Shown: piece after piece, positions 35,881 through 47,731 of the stretch
Layout of the letters: every line of letters begins with the position of its first letter
How positions within the stretch are numbered: position 1 is the stretch's first letter
NCBI GenBank assembly: GCA_905250075.1
Contig: CAJNOP010000547.1
Span: forward strand, 1 to 64,000
DNA: 64,000 nucleotides
DNA from: Rotaria sp. Silwood1
Taxonomy: Eukaryota > Rotifera > Eurotatoria > Philodinida > Philodinidae
Reading direction: 5' to 3'
Position numbers and translations under genes: made by a program
Notes under the pieces: model-generated
What the model saw: the letters and a program-made list of their open reading frames with translations, nothing else
Databases searched by the model: none
Told to the model about the DNA's origin: nothing

Positions 35881-37249
35881 AAGCTGCTGCGACTCAATTA
35901 CTGTTTGCGTCAACTGCCATATCTGAATGGTATTACGAAAATGTAGGAGAAAAAAACTATGGTTAAAGTTTAAAAGACGAACGATACAATTGTTTTCGTT
36001 TAGGGGCTATATCAATATTTTTTTATATGACTGAAGCTCTGTTATTTTGAGTCATTATTTAGTACCTTTATGGTATAAACACAGAAAAAAAACCATGTGC
36101 GCACGTCAATATTTGCTCACACCGAGTGACGCAATACACAAACGCTATTGGATAGCACGAAAACGAATATACTTTCATATCATGACTAATAAATATCACA
36201 CAGAAATACAGGCTTTCTTATTTACAAAATCATACAATTACGAAAGGAACTATCTCTTGTATCTTCAATTGTGTTATGACTGATGAACAGACGAACTCAT
36301 TTCGAAAAATTGAAAAAGGTTGAATAATAAACAATCACACCAACATGCACTTTAAAACTAACATTTACACCCCACATCCACGCCTGGTTACTGGATGAAA
36401 TATAATCATGGGGAGATGAATATAGGGATCATGTTAGAAAAAGTAAGTTACCTGTCTGAAATGATCAGAAATAGAAATCTGTTTTACTTAAGTTTTTCTT
36501 TAGTACACGTAGACATTCTGAACTATAACATTTTATTGATGAAATTCAAAAACGAAATATGCTGATCAACTACGTTTAGTAGCACTTGGATCACGTTAGG
36601 TTTAGAATTTTCTGAACAAAATTGTTGATAATATTTTGATTATTTAGAATTTATATACTAATGAATCTGTGCTTAAACTAAAATCATTGACATCAATTAA
36701 TAAACAATGTCTTGATTTACAAAAATGAAAAAAAGAAAATAAAGATTTTGTAAACGCATATTTATGCTGAAAATTACTTTAATAATGATTTAGAGAAAGA
36801 ACAATAGGAAAAAAGTCAAAGTGATGATTGGTATTTCTTAATAAACAGATCTATGAATAATACAAAGACCAGTTTGAACATGTATCCCTTGATATCCTGA
36901 AACTGAATTGATCGCAAGACAAACAAGAGCTGTTTCTTTCGTTGCAGTGAAGCATCATTAGATGTCTTAAAAGTTCGATGGCGTAATCAAATATCAATAA
37001 GAATACAAATCCTTTTAGGATTTTTATTAGAACACTATGTAGTATGTATGGTCAAAAAGAAATCAATGAAATCCGAAAGAGAAACGGAAGAGGTTCTCTC
37101 ATGAGCAGTTTGCTAGAGGGCACATCACTATTTCGAGATATTAAGTGAAATTCTATTTATTACTAACAATTTTAACACTAGATAGAAAGTTTTTTTTGAT
37201 AATTGTTTTTCTTAATATTGTCAATATCGTTATATACAATTTCTATGTT
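35881..37249. other. No gene; solo C-rich half of the foldback family
   Basis: AT-rich and non-coding. A solo C-rich half (TTTACACCCCACATCCACGCC) lies at about 36363-36385. Confidence 0.45.
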
Positions 37250-39972
37250 CTAAGAGTCAAGACTTTGTTCAGAAATATTAATAAATTTTTTCAAGACTCC
37301 GATGAATTTGAAAAAAGTTCCAAGAGAAACCATTTGACTATCTTTACTGAACATTTTGTAAAGATTGTTTGGCGAACGTTCATAGACTCGATAAAGTTCA
37401 ATTAGACCTTGGCCATCAATATCTTTCAATATTGGCATTAAGTTCTTCAAATTATTGTCAACGAGAAATTCGACAACATTTCTTGCATCCCATTTATTGA
37501 TTCGTGCAATGTGACGATATTTTGGTAGAGGTACTGAAGGCATTGGTGTATATACACTTTGCATTGGTTGAGTCTTCAGTGTTGACTGAAATATTAATGG
37601 TGTTGGTTGTTCGTATATTCTTTTGGGCGATTCTCTACTTGAGCAACTGGAAATAGTTGACGGCCGCAACAAATGAAGACCATTGCGTTGCAATTCAACA
37701 AGAAGCATTTTATAGGCCATCTCAAATTCATTATGCGCTTTATTAGCAAAGTTAATATAGATTTTACTACCAACAATAAAGCCAAGCCATCCATCTGCTT
37801 TATATTTTGATTCAACGATGAGAGGAATAATTGTTTTCTTGCGATTAAATGCATATTCAGCCTCTGCTTGACAATTAGCACTTTTCTTATAATCACTTGA
37901 CATACAAATAAGAATGAAACTTGATTTCTCAATAGCTTCAGCCATTCTTTCAATTATCGAACCATACATTTCATTTTCATCGATCCAAACTCGATAACCA
38001 TCATTCAAAAAGTACTTGTAAATCTGATGGCAAAGTATTTTATTCTTCCAGGAATAAGAAATCATCACATGAAATGTATCTGTTACAGAATTTTGTGAAC
38101 TATAATTCTTTAAGTTCTTTTGAATAAGCCCTAACTGACAATATGGTGACGTGTTCGGAAGCTTCTTGTCTTGTTGTTCAATAGCCTCAATGAAATTATT
38201 TTCACCAGCAAGTTTCCAACTGATTCCATGTGCTGCTTGTCGAACTTCTTCGTTGCTTGAAAGATGAAGTCGTTTGATATGCTCAATAAAGTTCTTATAC
38301 TGTTCTTTCTGTAATTCTTCTTTGCCCTTTGCAGTGAATACAATGGCATAAATAATCTCAAGTGGAATTTCATTGTTCGGCCACTTCTTTGCATACTTAA
38401 TCAAATATGGAAGACAGTTCTGTTCTACGAGTTGCTCTCGGATAATGTTATTATCAATCATGCCTAGATAGAAAACATAAAAAAAAGTTATTATCACAAT
38501 CCTTCTGACGTGAGATTAATATGTGAAACAAGATGTAGATTTTGTTGATAATTATAGGTAATATATTTATGCTATCTATTTTGGAATATATCTTTTCACA
38601 ATCCTTTCACTTAACCCTCCGAATGCAAGTAATAGAATAAACTGAAAAAACTAACTTTTCAATCCATAGAGCAATTCTTCTGCTGATGCATTGTATTCAT
38701 TATTGTCAATACTTTCATTTTCGACTGCTTCAATAAACTTCTTCATGAAGAGTCCAACAACCTAATAAACAAAAGACAGCATCGTGACTATGATTTCTTT
38801 ATAGAAAATAAAAATAAAAATTTGTACCTTATTTATATCAACTATTCTCGAAAATTGTTCTTCCGATACAATCAGTGCAATAAGTTCAAATAGTTGAAGT
38901 TGATCATTTTCATCTTCTTGATCGTTACTCAGCTTTAGTAGACTGTCAAGAAGTTTTGTAAAGGATTCTTTATTTTCATGTATACCATTAAATAACTGTG
39001 GAGCTGAACGACCAATTTCGAGTAGAATCTTAAGACTTGAATCAACAAGTTTTTTCCAAATGAAATTACTTTCATTGGAATTTGACTTCAAATTGATCCA
39101 ACCACATTCAAGAATTTTCATGGCAATATCTTTGAAAGATTGTTTTTCATTGAATTCAAGTGAACGCATAGCAAAAGCCATCAGTCGCAAGGGAGAAACC
39201 AAACAAGGCGAATAATTATCTACCAAATCGCTGATATCTCCATATGGACAACCAAAGACTTTAGCATATTGCGTATGCATTTGATCAAATATGGAGTGAG
39301 CATACTTTCCATTTTCTTCATCGCAATTGAGTACATAATCAGGACATGTGACAAGTAGAAAATGTTCTGTGTTATTCAATGGAAGACCACGTATACCAGA
39401 AAGAGCATCTTCGGCAAATCTTGATTTGGCACAATGTAAGACTGGTTCAAGAAGTGCTCTACATCTAAATTAAATAGTGTAATGAACAAAGAAAAAAAAA
39501 ACAAATATTCAATTTTAGCTCACTTTATCTTTCCATAAGCTTGTATTAGGCAATCAAATGAGGCTAGATTAAAGTCTTCTTCTTGGTTCGATTTCTTAAT
39601 ATAGTAACCATATGATACAATATTATTCAAACATATTTTGATTGTATCAAGCAAAGCTGTATTATTCTCAAGTTGATTATTCTTGGAGTCTGATATTTGC
39701 AATATTAAACTGCTTGCATGATGTAATGTTGCTGAATCATTTTCATTCAATATTGTTTGATTATTATCGCTCCATTGTTCTAGAATCTGATCGACTCGAG
39801 GAAAAAATTTAAAAGCAAAAAAACCATGGGTAAGATGATTCGATATTAAATGGAAAGAAAATTGACTCAACTTCGAAATAATTTCATCTACAGACAATTG
39901 GTCGTAGAGACCAGAATTGAGTAAAACATCAATTTGTTTGTCACTCAAAGAGACGACCATGCTTGTATACAT
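37250..39972 (-). CDS. Helical-repeat / TIR / SAM domain protein (four exons)
   Basis: Exons 39972-39524, 39464-38828, 38761-38656 and 38463-37250 join in phase to give about 801 residues. Residues 1-500 are all-helical and ARM/HEAT-like (for example RQAAHGISWKLAGE). Residues 528-646 form a TIR domain starting FHVMISYSWKNK, with the BB-loop region DEN and the motif CQAEAEYA. The Glu of CxxE (about residue 598) aligns with the catalytic NADase glutamate of SARM1-type and bacterial TIRs. Residues 719-791 look like a SAM domain (KWDARNVVEFLVDNNL). SARM1 has ARM-SAM-SAM-TIR, so this is a reordered relative. Known relatives cleave NAD+ on oligomerisation or scaffold immune signalling. Activity here is inference. 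The first ATG (39972) is followed by another at 39960, and either could be used. Confidence 0.8.
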
Positions 39973-41930
39973 ATTAATGACTATTTATGAGTATTTTTTA
40001 CTATTTATCATTGTTGCTTCTTGATACGCTTCATTAGTCTATTTTTGTTCTGAATCTATGCATGATTTATATTATACTTTGATAGTTGATTACAATTGAT
40101 ACACAAATCACAAGCAAGTAATGATGCATCATTAGAATAAATCAAGAGAGGTTTTACTACTTTATGAGTCATTTTCCATATCAAAATTGACTAAACTTAC
40201 ATGGAATCATGCATATAATGGAATTACAATTTTCGAGAATGATAAAGCAATATGAATCCCTTTGCCTTTAGATACAAACAGGGATGGATTACATTGAGAG
40301 AAAGAATACAATCACCATGATTTAAACACATTTTTTTTTATCACTGCACAGTAGGCAATGATGTTACTGTTTTTTTTTAAATATTGTCTACAAAAAAAAA
40401 CCGCCTACGACATAACGAGCTGAGTTAAGTAGCAATTAGCGATTTGAATGGTAAAACCGTGACACTGAATTTCTCGTTAATATATTCGCAAGAAAAAATA
40501 TTTATTTAGATCCTACTCTTTTTTTTTCTAGGGTTCATTAATGTTCACTCTGTCGCAGTTTCACACCATAATTGACTGACATATTCAAGAAGTTCTAGAG
40601 CGAAGTTCATGACAAATTAGATATTGTCTTTGTTTCGTATGATGAAGATCAAGATTCATTTGATGAATATTTCAAAGGAATATCATGAAAAGCAATAAGT
40701 TTTACGAAAAGAAATCTTCTGAAAATTACGATATAATTTTCTGCAAAATCATGTGACAGTGCAGTTAGCCAAATACTTTGTTGCCAAAGCACCTTATGAA
40801 AATCTCAGAACAAGTACTTGCCTACTTTCTAGACAAAACAACTCCAAAAATATACAGCACAGTTTATTTTCCAAGTCAATGTTGGAATTACATCAGTAAA
40901 AAAAATCAAAGATTTTACTCTGTCATAGTGACAAGTTTTCTCTGCATATGTTAAGTGATGAATAAAAATATACACTACTTTTTAGATTCATAAATAAGTT
41001 TCAAGAAAAAACAAACATCACAGAAACATGCTCATTAACAAGTGGCGCGAACAGAAAAGATTGACAAAACATACGATTTTCAAATCGTCACTCTATACAA
41101 TCAGTGTAACGTCCTTCTTTCAGCAGGTTCTCTTATCTTTTTTCTTTGAAACAAACACGATAAGAGAGAACTTTTTGTCACCAATTTTCTACTGAATGAA
41201 TTTCTCTTTTCCTGGAATGTAGTTTGCACAGTATCAACTCTATTACAGAAAGAGCTAGAACCAAGTTTGTGTCACTGTACACAAAAATATAGAGGTATAT
41301 GTCAAATAATATGAATATCGGACGCAGAAGCGTAGAGAAAATAAAATTAAAATCAGCGATATATTTGGATAGAGCGTCGAATACTGTACAAGATAGACTA
41401 AGTACGTTCATATCATCTTGTTCTCTTTAGACATATCACAAAAAAATGACATTTTTCTTGTAATATAAATCTCTTAACTTTGCGACAATATCAGATAAAG
41501 AGCTACAATTTTGTGTGCCGGTGAGGCGTTCAATAGGGAATACTAGACAAAAAAAAATATATCAATATCAATCAAGAGAAACAAAGGTTGTTAGCCAAAA
41601 AAAGTTAAGATCTCAATCGCACCAAAAATTTACAATTCAATCAGATCATCGTTAGAACCGATGGTATATTGGTACATACAATAATGATAGAACAATCTTT
41701 TCTGATGTTTTTTTTTTACTTTCTATGTTCAACAGCACACAAATAGTCTTCAATATCAGTAGAAAAAGAGCATTGAATTTCTCGCAAAAAATACTTTTAT
41801 GCCTAATTTATAAAAAAAATATGGAAAAAATTTAAAAACTTGCGTACCTACTGGTTAGGAATTTTCTACCTAACCTGCTGTTTGCTGTTATCAATTACAA
41901 CGATGATATCTATATTGTGGTAGAATATTC
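39973..41930. other. No gene recognised
   Basis: AT-rich and non-coding. It includes the presumed upstream region of the TIR-SAM gene. Confidence 0.4.
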
Positions 41931-41943
41931 ACTGGATTGTAGC

Positions 41944-42737
41944 ATTAGATGAACATCTTAAAATTGAACGTGTAAGTGGAATCAACATTATCAAAACTCT
42001 CTTTTTTAGATCGTGCTCGTCCTCAATTATTAGGCGAGAAATTGAATATCAAAATCATTCCAAACTTGGTCGTTCTCTCACTATCATGTGAAGTTCTCAC
42101 CATTGCCGGTATCCAGGAAGTGCATTGACTATCTGATCAAGCTTTATGCCTGTAGTCTGAAGACAAAGCTTGCTATTGGACACGTTCACCACATGATGGC
42201 AAATTCGTGTGGGAAAATATAACTTGCACTAAATGTCATATATTTCCTTTACTCAGCATACGCCAAGGTTGTATACATGATAAATGTGATTTGAATTTGT
42301 GTAAAGCATGCATTTCAAAGATTAGTCACGAACATCCTCTCTTTGGATATCTCTTTTCATATAAGCAGTATTCATTGAAGCAACTATTTGCATCTGTACC
42401 ATATTTATTGAGTCCGAATAATAGAGAACAAATCGACAAAAAGATACTTTGAAAAAATGGTGTCAAAAGTGTGGGTCTCTACTTTTCTAACGATTCGTGT
42501 CGAACTCGTCTCAATTTTACACCATCATTGATTCACTCATACAAAGAAGCACAGAGTAGTGATCATCCATTTCAATTGGTTTTCATGTCAAATGAAAATT
42601 AATGCAAAATGAGTCCACTTATCGATCAACGCTATCAATGTGTCACTTGTGAAAACTATGACCTCTGTTCCGCTCACAAAAGAAAAGAACTTGAACGTCC
42701 ACTCAAACTATGTCCACAACCAAATAAAGATGAATAA
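41944..42737 (+). pseudogene. Nucleoredoxin-like protein with ZZ-type zinc fingers, decayed
   Basis: A small exon (about 41944-41972, ALDEHLKIER, GTAAGT donor) is followed by an acceptor and one long frame from 42010 to 42737. The order is: the second half of a thioredoxin-like domain (IKIIPNLVVLSLSCEVLTIA), a ZZ-like finger (CTKCHIFPLLSIRQGC...CDLNLCKAC), the start of a second thioredoxin domain (KNGVKSVGLYFS), then a second ZZ-like finger (YQCVTCENYDLCSAHK). In-frame stops occur at about 42144 (TGA), 42171 (TAG), 42450-42452 (TGA, where Trp is expected) and 42600-42602 (TAA). The CPPC redox site is replaced by SCRTR. The distance between the second redox motif and the second ZZ finger is too short by an estimated 100 residues, so an internal deletion is likely. 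Confidence 0.7.
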
Positions 42738-44555
42738 TAATAATATTGATCAAATGTATTTTTGTTCAAACACCTTTACAGAACACAATAACAGTATATG
42801 GAATATTATTTTCATAGTTAGTGTAATTTATCGGTTTCATTTGAGTGATTATGATGAATATTTTCTCCATCATTTCTTTCCAGTCTTTTTTTCACTAAAA
42901 ACCATTCAACTCTTCACAATCTAAAACTTGAAATGTTTGTACAACATGAAATAAATGACATATGCATGTTAGATTGAAAGAGACGATAAGAAGTAAATGA
43001 GTCATTGTTCACAAGAACACACATGAGTTCTTCAGCAATTCTCTACTTTTATCTCATTCATAAATATTAATCTTTCAGGAAAAAAAAAGTAAAATATTTA
43101 TTAGGTACAGCCATTATTCTTTCGAACTGGCTACACAACGAATATTGCACAGATTATGCTAGAAAATGATATCTGAACCACAAATCAAACATTAGAATAA
43201 CGTGTTAAAACTGTTAAATATAGATAAACAGTTTAATTCAAGCATTGCTCTTTTTTTTTCTTAACACTCAACGAATTTGCTGATCTTCGATAATTAGTAT
43301 GGGTATGAGTGTGGGATGAAATCTGGTATCCAGATTAAAAGCAGCTTAAAAAAAACATGTTCGCTAATGACTAATAGAATTAGTCAAATCTTGTTATCGA
43401 CAATGGAATAATATTATATAGGTTCATATTCAGTTTTTGAAGAGAACTTCGACAAACGATTATCATGAGCTATCTCCATAACCTTAGATTGCAAGAATAT
43501 CTTTTGAAGAATTTTGCATATACAAGTACGGAACAAATTAGTAAAGACGTTCTTCAAAATTTTTCTAAAACATTCACATTATCAATTATCTCTTATATGA
43601 AATGTCTTGCATGTTCACCACGAGTGATCACTTTGACGCAAATATCCTGTGACCACATCTAAATTGGTCAACAGCACAAAAAAGCGAAAAAAAAAGGAAA
43701 CAAAAGTTCGATTCAAACATTCGAATCAACAATATCTGACACATGCCGGGCAGTCTGTCAGCTAATTTTGAACTACACCGATGAAGCTGACTAAACTAAT
43801 ATGACATGTTATCAAAGGTAATGTGGACTATTTTGAAGTATTATCTGTATTGATAATGACTAGTTTCTTGCTGAGTAAGCACTATCAATACTATTTAAGT
43901 GTTTCGACTAAAATGTAGAGCCAACTCGTTTAGGTTAGCCTTTATACGAACGAATATCTAGAATAACAATCAGTACGATGTTTATTTTTAATTAACAATT
44001 AACCGCTATGAAGAAGATAAATTAAAATAGATGTTTTAAAATTGTGTGGAGTCTTGTATGTAGATGAAAAGAAAACCTACAATTACATTCACACAATCTG
44101 TGACATCTATTTGAGGTTTTTTTCTGTGCTACAGAATTGGTAAGTGAAAACAAGGTAAATCGTCAATCGTGTTAATAGAATGAATCATATATTATGAAAT
44201 TATACCGGTAGACATGAGAATTGAAAGCTAGTAACATTTGATTCATGTTTTAGCATGCACTCAACATTCGAACAGTGATCAGATGAAATTTCGATGATTA
44301 TTTTCAGTTGTTCAGATGATATCTATTCTATATTTCAAACATTTCTTGGTTTGAACTAACGTATAAATAACATTCTTTTCAACAAACAATTGCATCTACT
44401 AATTGATTTTCTATACATAAATATTGATCCTGAAATAATGTATTCTTACTATAATTCATTAGAATTTCAACAAATAACATAAATACTCACGTCGCTAAAT
44501 GGTACTACGAATAATAATGAAATTGTTCAATGTCTAAAATCATTGGTTTGTTTCC
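42738..44555. other. No gene; solo G-rich half repeat
   Basis: Non-coding AT-rich DNA. A half copy of the G-rich family (GTATGGGTATGAGTGTGGGATG) lies at 43299. The 65-codon frame at 43465-43662 has no recognised motif. Confidence 0.4.
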
Positions 44556-45850
44556 AAATTTAAAAAAATTAATCTATTCGATTAGATAAAGAATTTCAAT
44601 TACATCGAGATCATTTTCAATCAATACGTAAACAATTAACTGATAGTGAAATTCAAAATGTTGGCAATGAATTAAAAATAGCATTTAATAAATTAGAAGA
44701 TACATCAAGTACCATTCAACAAATACCTACACTTCTTTACATATGTGGTACACGTGTTGAATATAATCATGATCAAATGCGTTCATTTGATTTGGCTAAA
44801 GCTGTTAATTGTCAAAGACTTATGTACTATTAATCTACTTTGTATCATTATCGAAAAAAATTCTATCATCTTATATCTATATTCAAAGGATTTATTATTT
44901 CAAATTCGAATCTTTTAAAAATTTCTGATTATCTCAGTTATGATTTCGATGTAGTTTATCTTTTACTTTTCATTATTTTTTCAAAGACATTTTATCTATA
45001 GGAATAAACTGTGTATAACTGATTTGTATTATATTATCAATCGCTTGTTGATCTAGTTTTATTATCAATACGATCTATTTCATGTGATGAATCTTGGTCG
45101 GAAAATTATTTGTTTGAAACATTGAATATGATTAAATCGAATAAATAGTCAATAAAACAGCAATACTAGTATAATTTTTCGAGTAACAGAAAGAGAAATA
45201 TTAAAAATTTTACTAGATCAATCTAATTTACATATGACTATTCCATAGAATGAAAATACAAATAATTCTTTTACACGAGCTCTAAATCATTTAATCAAAA
45301 ATGATTGCATGGATATTGTTCTAATGATGTATTGACATAATCATTTTTTACGAGATTTTCTTCAAAAACAACAAACTATATTGAAAAAAAATACTACACG
45401 GAGAGACTTTCTATTTCAACTATTGATTAATAAAACAATTTCAAATTTTGACAAAAAAAAAAGATCAGATTATCAAAAACAGTTTTAAATGAACTAGATT
45501 GAAGATGGAAATGATTTCTTATCATATTTATGTTTAAAAATTCATGATTGTCGACATCGTTTTATTCACTATCTAATCAAAATTAGTTGTAATATGTAAC
45601 GAAAAATTCTTTTTGATCAATCTTTTTTTCGATGAATTAGAATTAGAATGAAATCAAAAATTACAGACGAAGTTATTCGAATATGATATTATTTCTATTG
45701 ATAAATTAACTGGAAAAATACAAATTTTATAAAAATTATTAACAAAATACTTTCAACATAACCAATTGAGAACAAGTAATCAGTTAATGGATATGGACAT
45801 TTTCAGGATTTTTAGTACAATTATCATATAGAAGTTATACTAAGCATGCT
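44556..45850 (+). pseudogene. Long decayed gene, family unknown
   Basis: From about 44576 a frame reads RLDKEFQLHRDHFQSIRKQL, then IPTLLYICGTRVEYNHDQ, and LAKAVNCQRLMYY before TAA. It continues past that stop as coding-like sequence. Further pieces (SISCDESWSENYLFETLNM near 45070, REILKILLDQSNLHM near 45195, TRALNHLIKNDCMDIVLMMY near 45275, and RRDFLFQLLINKTI near 45405) carry many stops and frame changes. The composition suggests one large helical cytosolic protein of at least 400 residues. The family is not recognised. Confidence 0.45.
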
Positions 45851-45985
45851 TGATATTGTAGCAGAATATTTTATATTTTTATTCTTCTGTTCTTTTTTTT
45901 TCTCATTGAAGATATTGTTAATTTCAAATTAATCATATTCTGATGAACATATACTTACAGATAACAAATACCCACTTGCTACTCA

Positions 45986-46050
45986 TGAGGGTAGGTAGAC
46001 GGATGTGACTATAAATGAAAAGAAGATCTACAACCACACATCCAGCATCC
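45986..46050. repeat. G-rich foldback element with conserved spacer
   Basis: GAGGGTAGGTAGACGGATGTGAC, spacer AAATGAAAAGAAGATC, then TACAACCACACATCC. The purine-rich spacer matches the copies at 24732 and 49284. Confidence 0.6.
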
Positions 46051-46589
46051 AGGTTGACTCACATTTTGTTTAATAAATGTCAATGATATATATATATAAT
46101 TAATGATAATATCTTATTTTAACTTATTCGAAAATTTGATTTGAATGATTAATCTAAATAAGAGGAAAAACACTAAAATCAATGAAATTAAGAAAGATGA
46201 AAACAACTTACATTCAATAACATTCACCTGTTGCGACTAGTTCAAAATGATATGACTATAACCATATTATTTTAATGAACGCCTAATCTATTTGAATGAA
46301 GCTTAATTTTTTTTTTCGTTTCGTCAGATTAGATTTGTTTCATTTGTTTTAGGATATAACAGCTTCGTTGTATGACAAAAAATGTTTTCGACTGTTGTTG
46401 GATAGTCACAAAAAGCCCAAGAGTATACTTTATCAGTGGAAGAGGATGAATGTTAGAAATAGATATAGTTTGCATCGGAAGAAACACCAAAGACTGAAAA
46501 CGAAGCGAACTGAATTTGAATCAATATAATTCGATTCGATTCAGTCTCTGATAAACACTTTTGTTTCATTGAAATTGCAAATAATCATC

Positions 46590-47050
46590 TTAGAGTGTAA
46601 GTGGACGTCTTCTCTTTACTCTTATTCATAGCCACATCCATACTCTTCTACATTCTTAGTCTGTTCTTCACTTTTGTAGAAAGACTAAAACAGTCATTTA
46701 GTTCGGCTTCAACTATGGGAATATGATTGTACGAGAACTAAATGTTGAAGGTATCTGATTAGCTGAAGCTCCATCACAAAGGGTATGATTTTAGCTAGAG
46801 ATAGATAGAGATAACATCTGGTTGGTCGAATTTCCAAGATGAAAAAAGATCTGATTGGATAAGAGCCAACGATTCATACTATCTGATGATATAAACGTTA
46901 GGCTGGAAAACACTAACTGGATAACAGTACATAGTCACAGCATGTGATGGCCTAAAATGGGTGTGGGTGTGGGTTAGGGAGAAGAGAGGATCAAAACTCA
47001 TGCTTACTCCTATTCACATCTTTTCATATTGCACACACATATATGCTTAC
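46590..47050. repeat. Two G-rich foldback elements, one inverted
   Basis: The copy near 46590-46660 reads GAGTGTAAGTGGACGTCTTC...AGCCACATCCATACTC, with the pyrimidine form of the spacer, so it is inverted. The copy near 46958-47028 begins GGGTGTGGGTGTGGGTTAGG with spacer GAGAAGAGAGGATC. Confidence 0.6.
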
Positions 47051-47235
47051 CCTTTTTCATAAAAAACTTTCTATAAGCAAAGCGAGCTAATGAAATAGTT
47101 ATAACTCAGGAAGGATAGATCACGACCATGAACTATTTTAGGTTTTATTGCTTTATCAGATTCTATTGTTGGAGAAAATATCAGTTCGATCGGCTGCTTA
47201 AACTTTCAAATCATCTATCCTCAGTTTGAATTTCT

Positions 47236-47243
47236 CTTAGGAT
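47236..47243. repeat. Left 8-bp target-site duplication
   Basis: CTTAGGAT occurs immediately left of the 480-bp foldback and exactly once immediately to its right (47724-47731). Confidence 0.85.
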
Positions 47244-47723
47244 TAGGGATGTACCGAGACCGAGATTGAACCGAGACTCTCGGTCCGAGTCGTCTCGGTC
47301 TCGGTCAGTCTCGGTCTCGGTTGGTCTCGGTCTCGGTCAGTCTCGGTCTCGGTCGGTCTCGGTCTCGGTTAGTCTCAGTCTCGGTCGGTCTCGGTCTCGG
47401 TCAGTCTCGGTCGAAAAACTGAAAAAAATAATAGTTTCGACCGAGAGTGAATACAATGCTTACCTGCGACAAAGAACGAATTAGAAGTTAATTGTACTCG
47501 AGATCAATATTCATCAACACCGAGATCGAGGCTAACTGAGACCGAGACTCTCGCCCGAGAGTCTCGGTCTCGGTTGATCTCGGCCGAGACGACCGAGACC
47601 GAGACTAACCGAGACCGAGACTGGCCGAGACCGAGACTAGCCGAGTCCGAGACTGGCCGAGACCGAGACTAGCCGAGACCGAGACTGACCGAGCCCGAGA
47701 GACTCGGTCTCGGTACATCCCTA
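47244..47723. mobile_element. 480-bp hAT-like foldback MITE with internal 16-bp tandem repeats
   Basis: The ends TAGGGATGTACCGAGACCGA and TCGGTCTCGGTACATCCCTA are perfect inverted repeats, flanked by an 8-bp direct duplication CTTAGGAT. TAGGG-type ends with 8-bp duplications are the mark of hAT transposons. Each arm is filled with a 16-bp tandem unit, TCTCGGTCTCGGT(C/T)(A/G)G, about seven copies on the left and about eight in reverse complement on the right. The loop of about 100 bp (47416-47515) is AT-richer. The whole element could fold into a near-500-nt hairpin. It encodes no transposase, and the open frame across it (Arg/Ser/Val repeats) is a by-product of the tandem unit. The near-perfect duplication indicates recent insertion. 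Confidence 0.9.
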
Positions 47724-47731
47724 CTTAGGAT

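Noticed and set aside
47266..47484. 72-codon Arg/Ser/Val-rich open frame resembling an RS-domain protein
   Set aside because: It is a direct by-product of the 16-bp tandem unit in the hAT-like MITE arm, and the frame ends at the loop.
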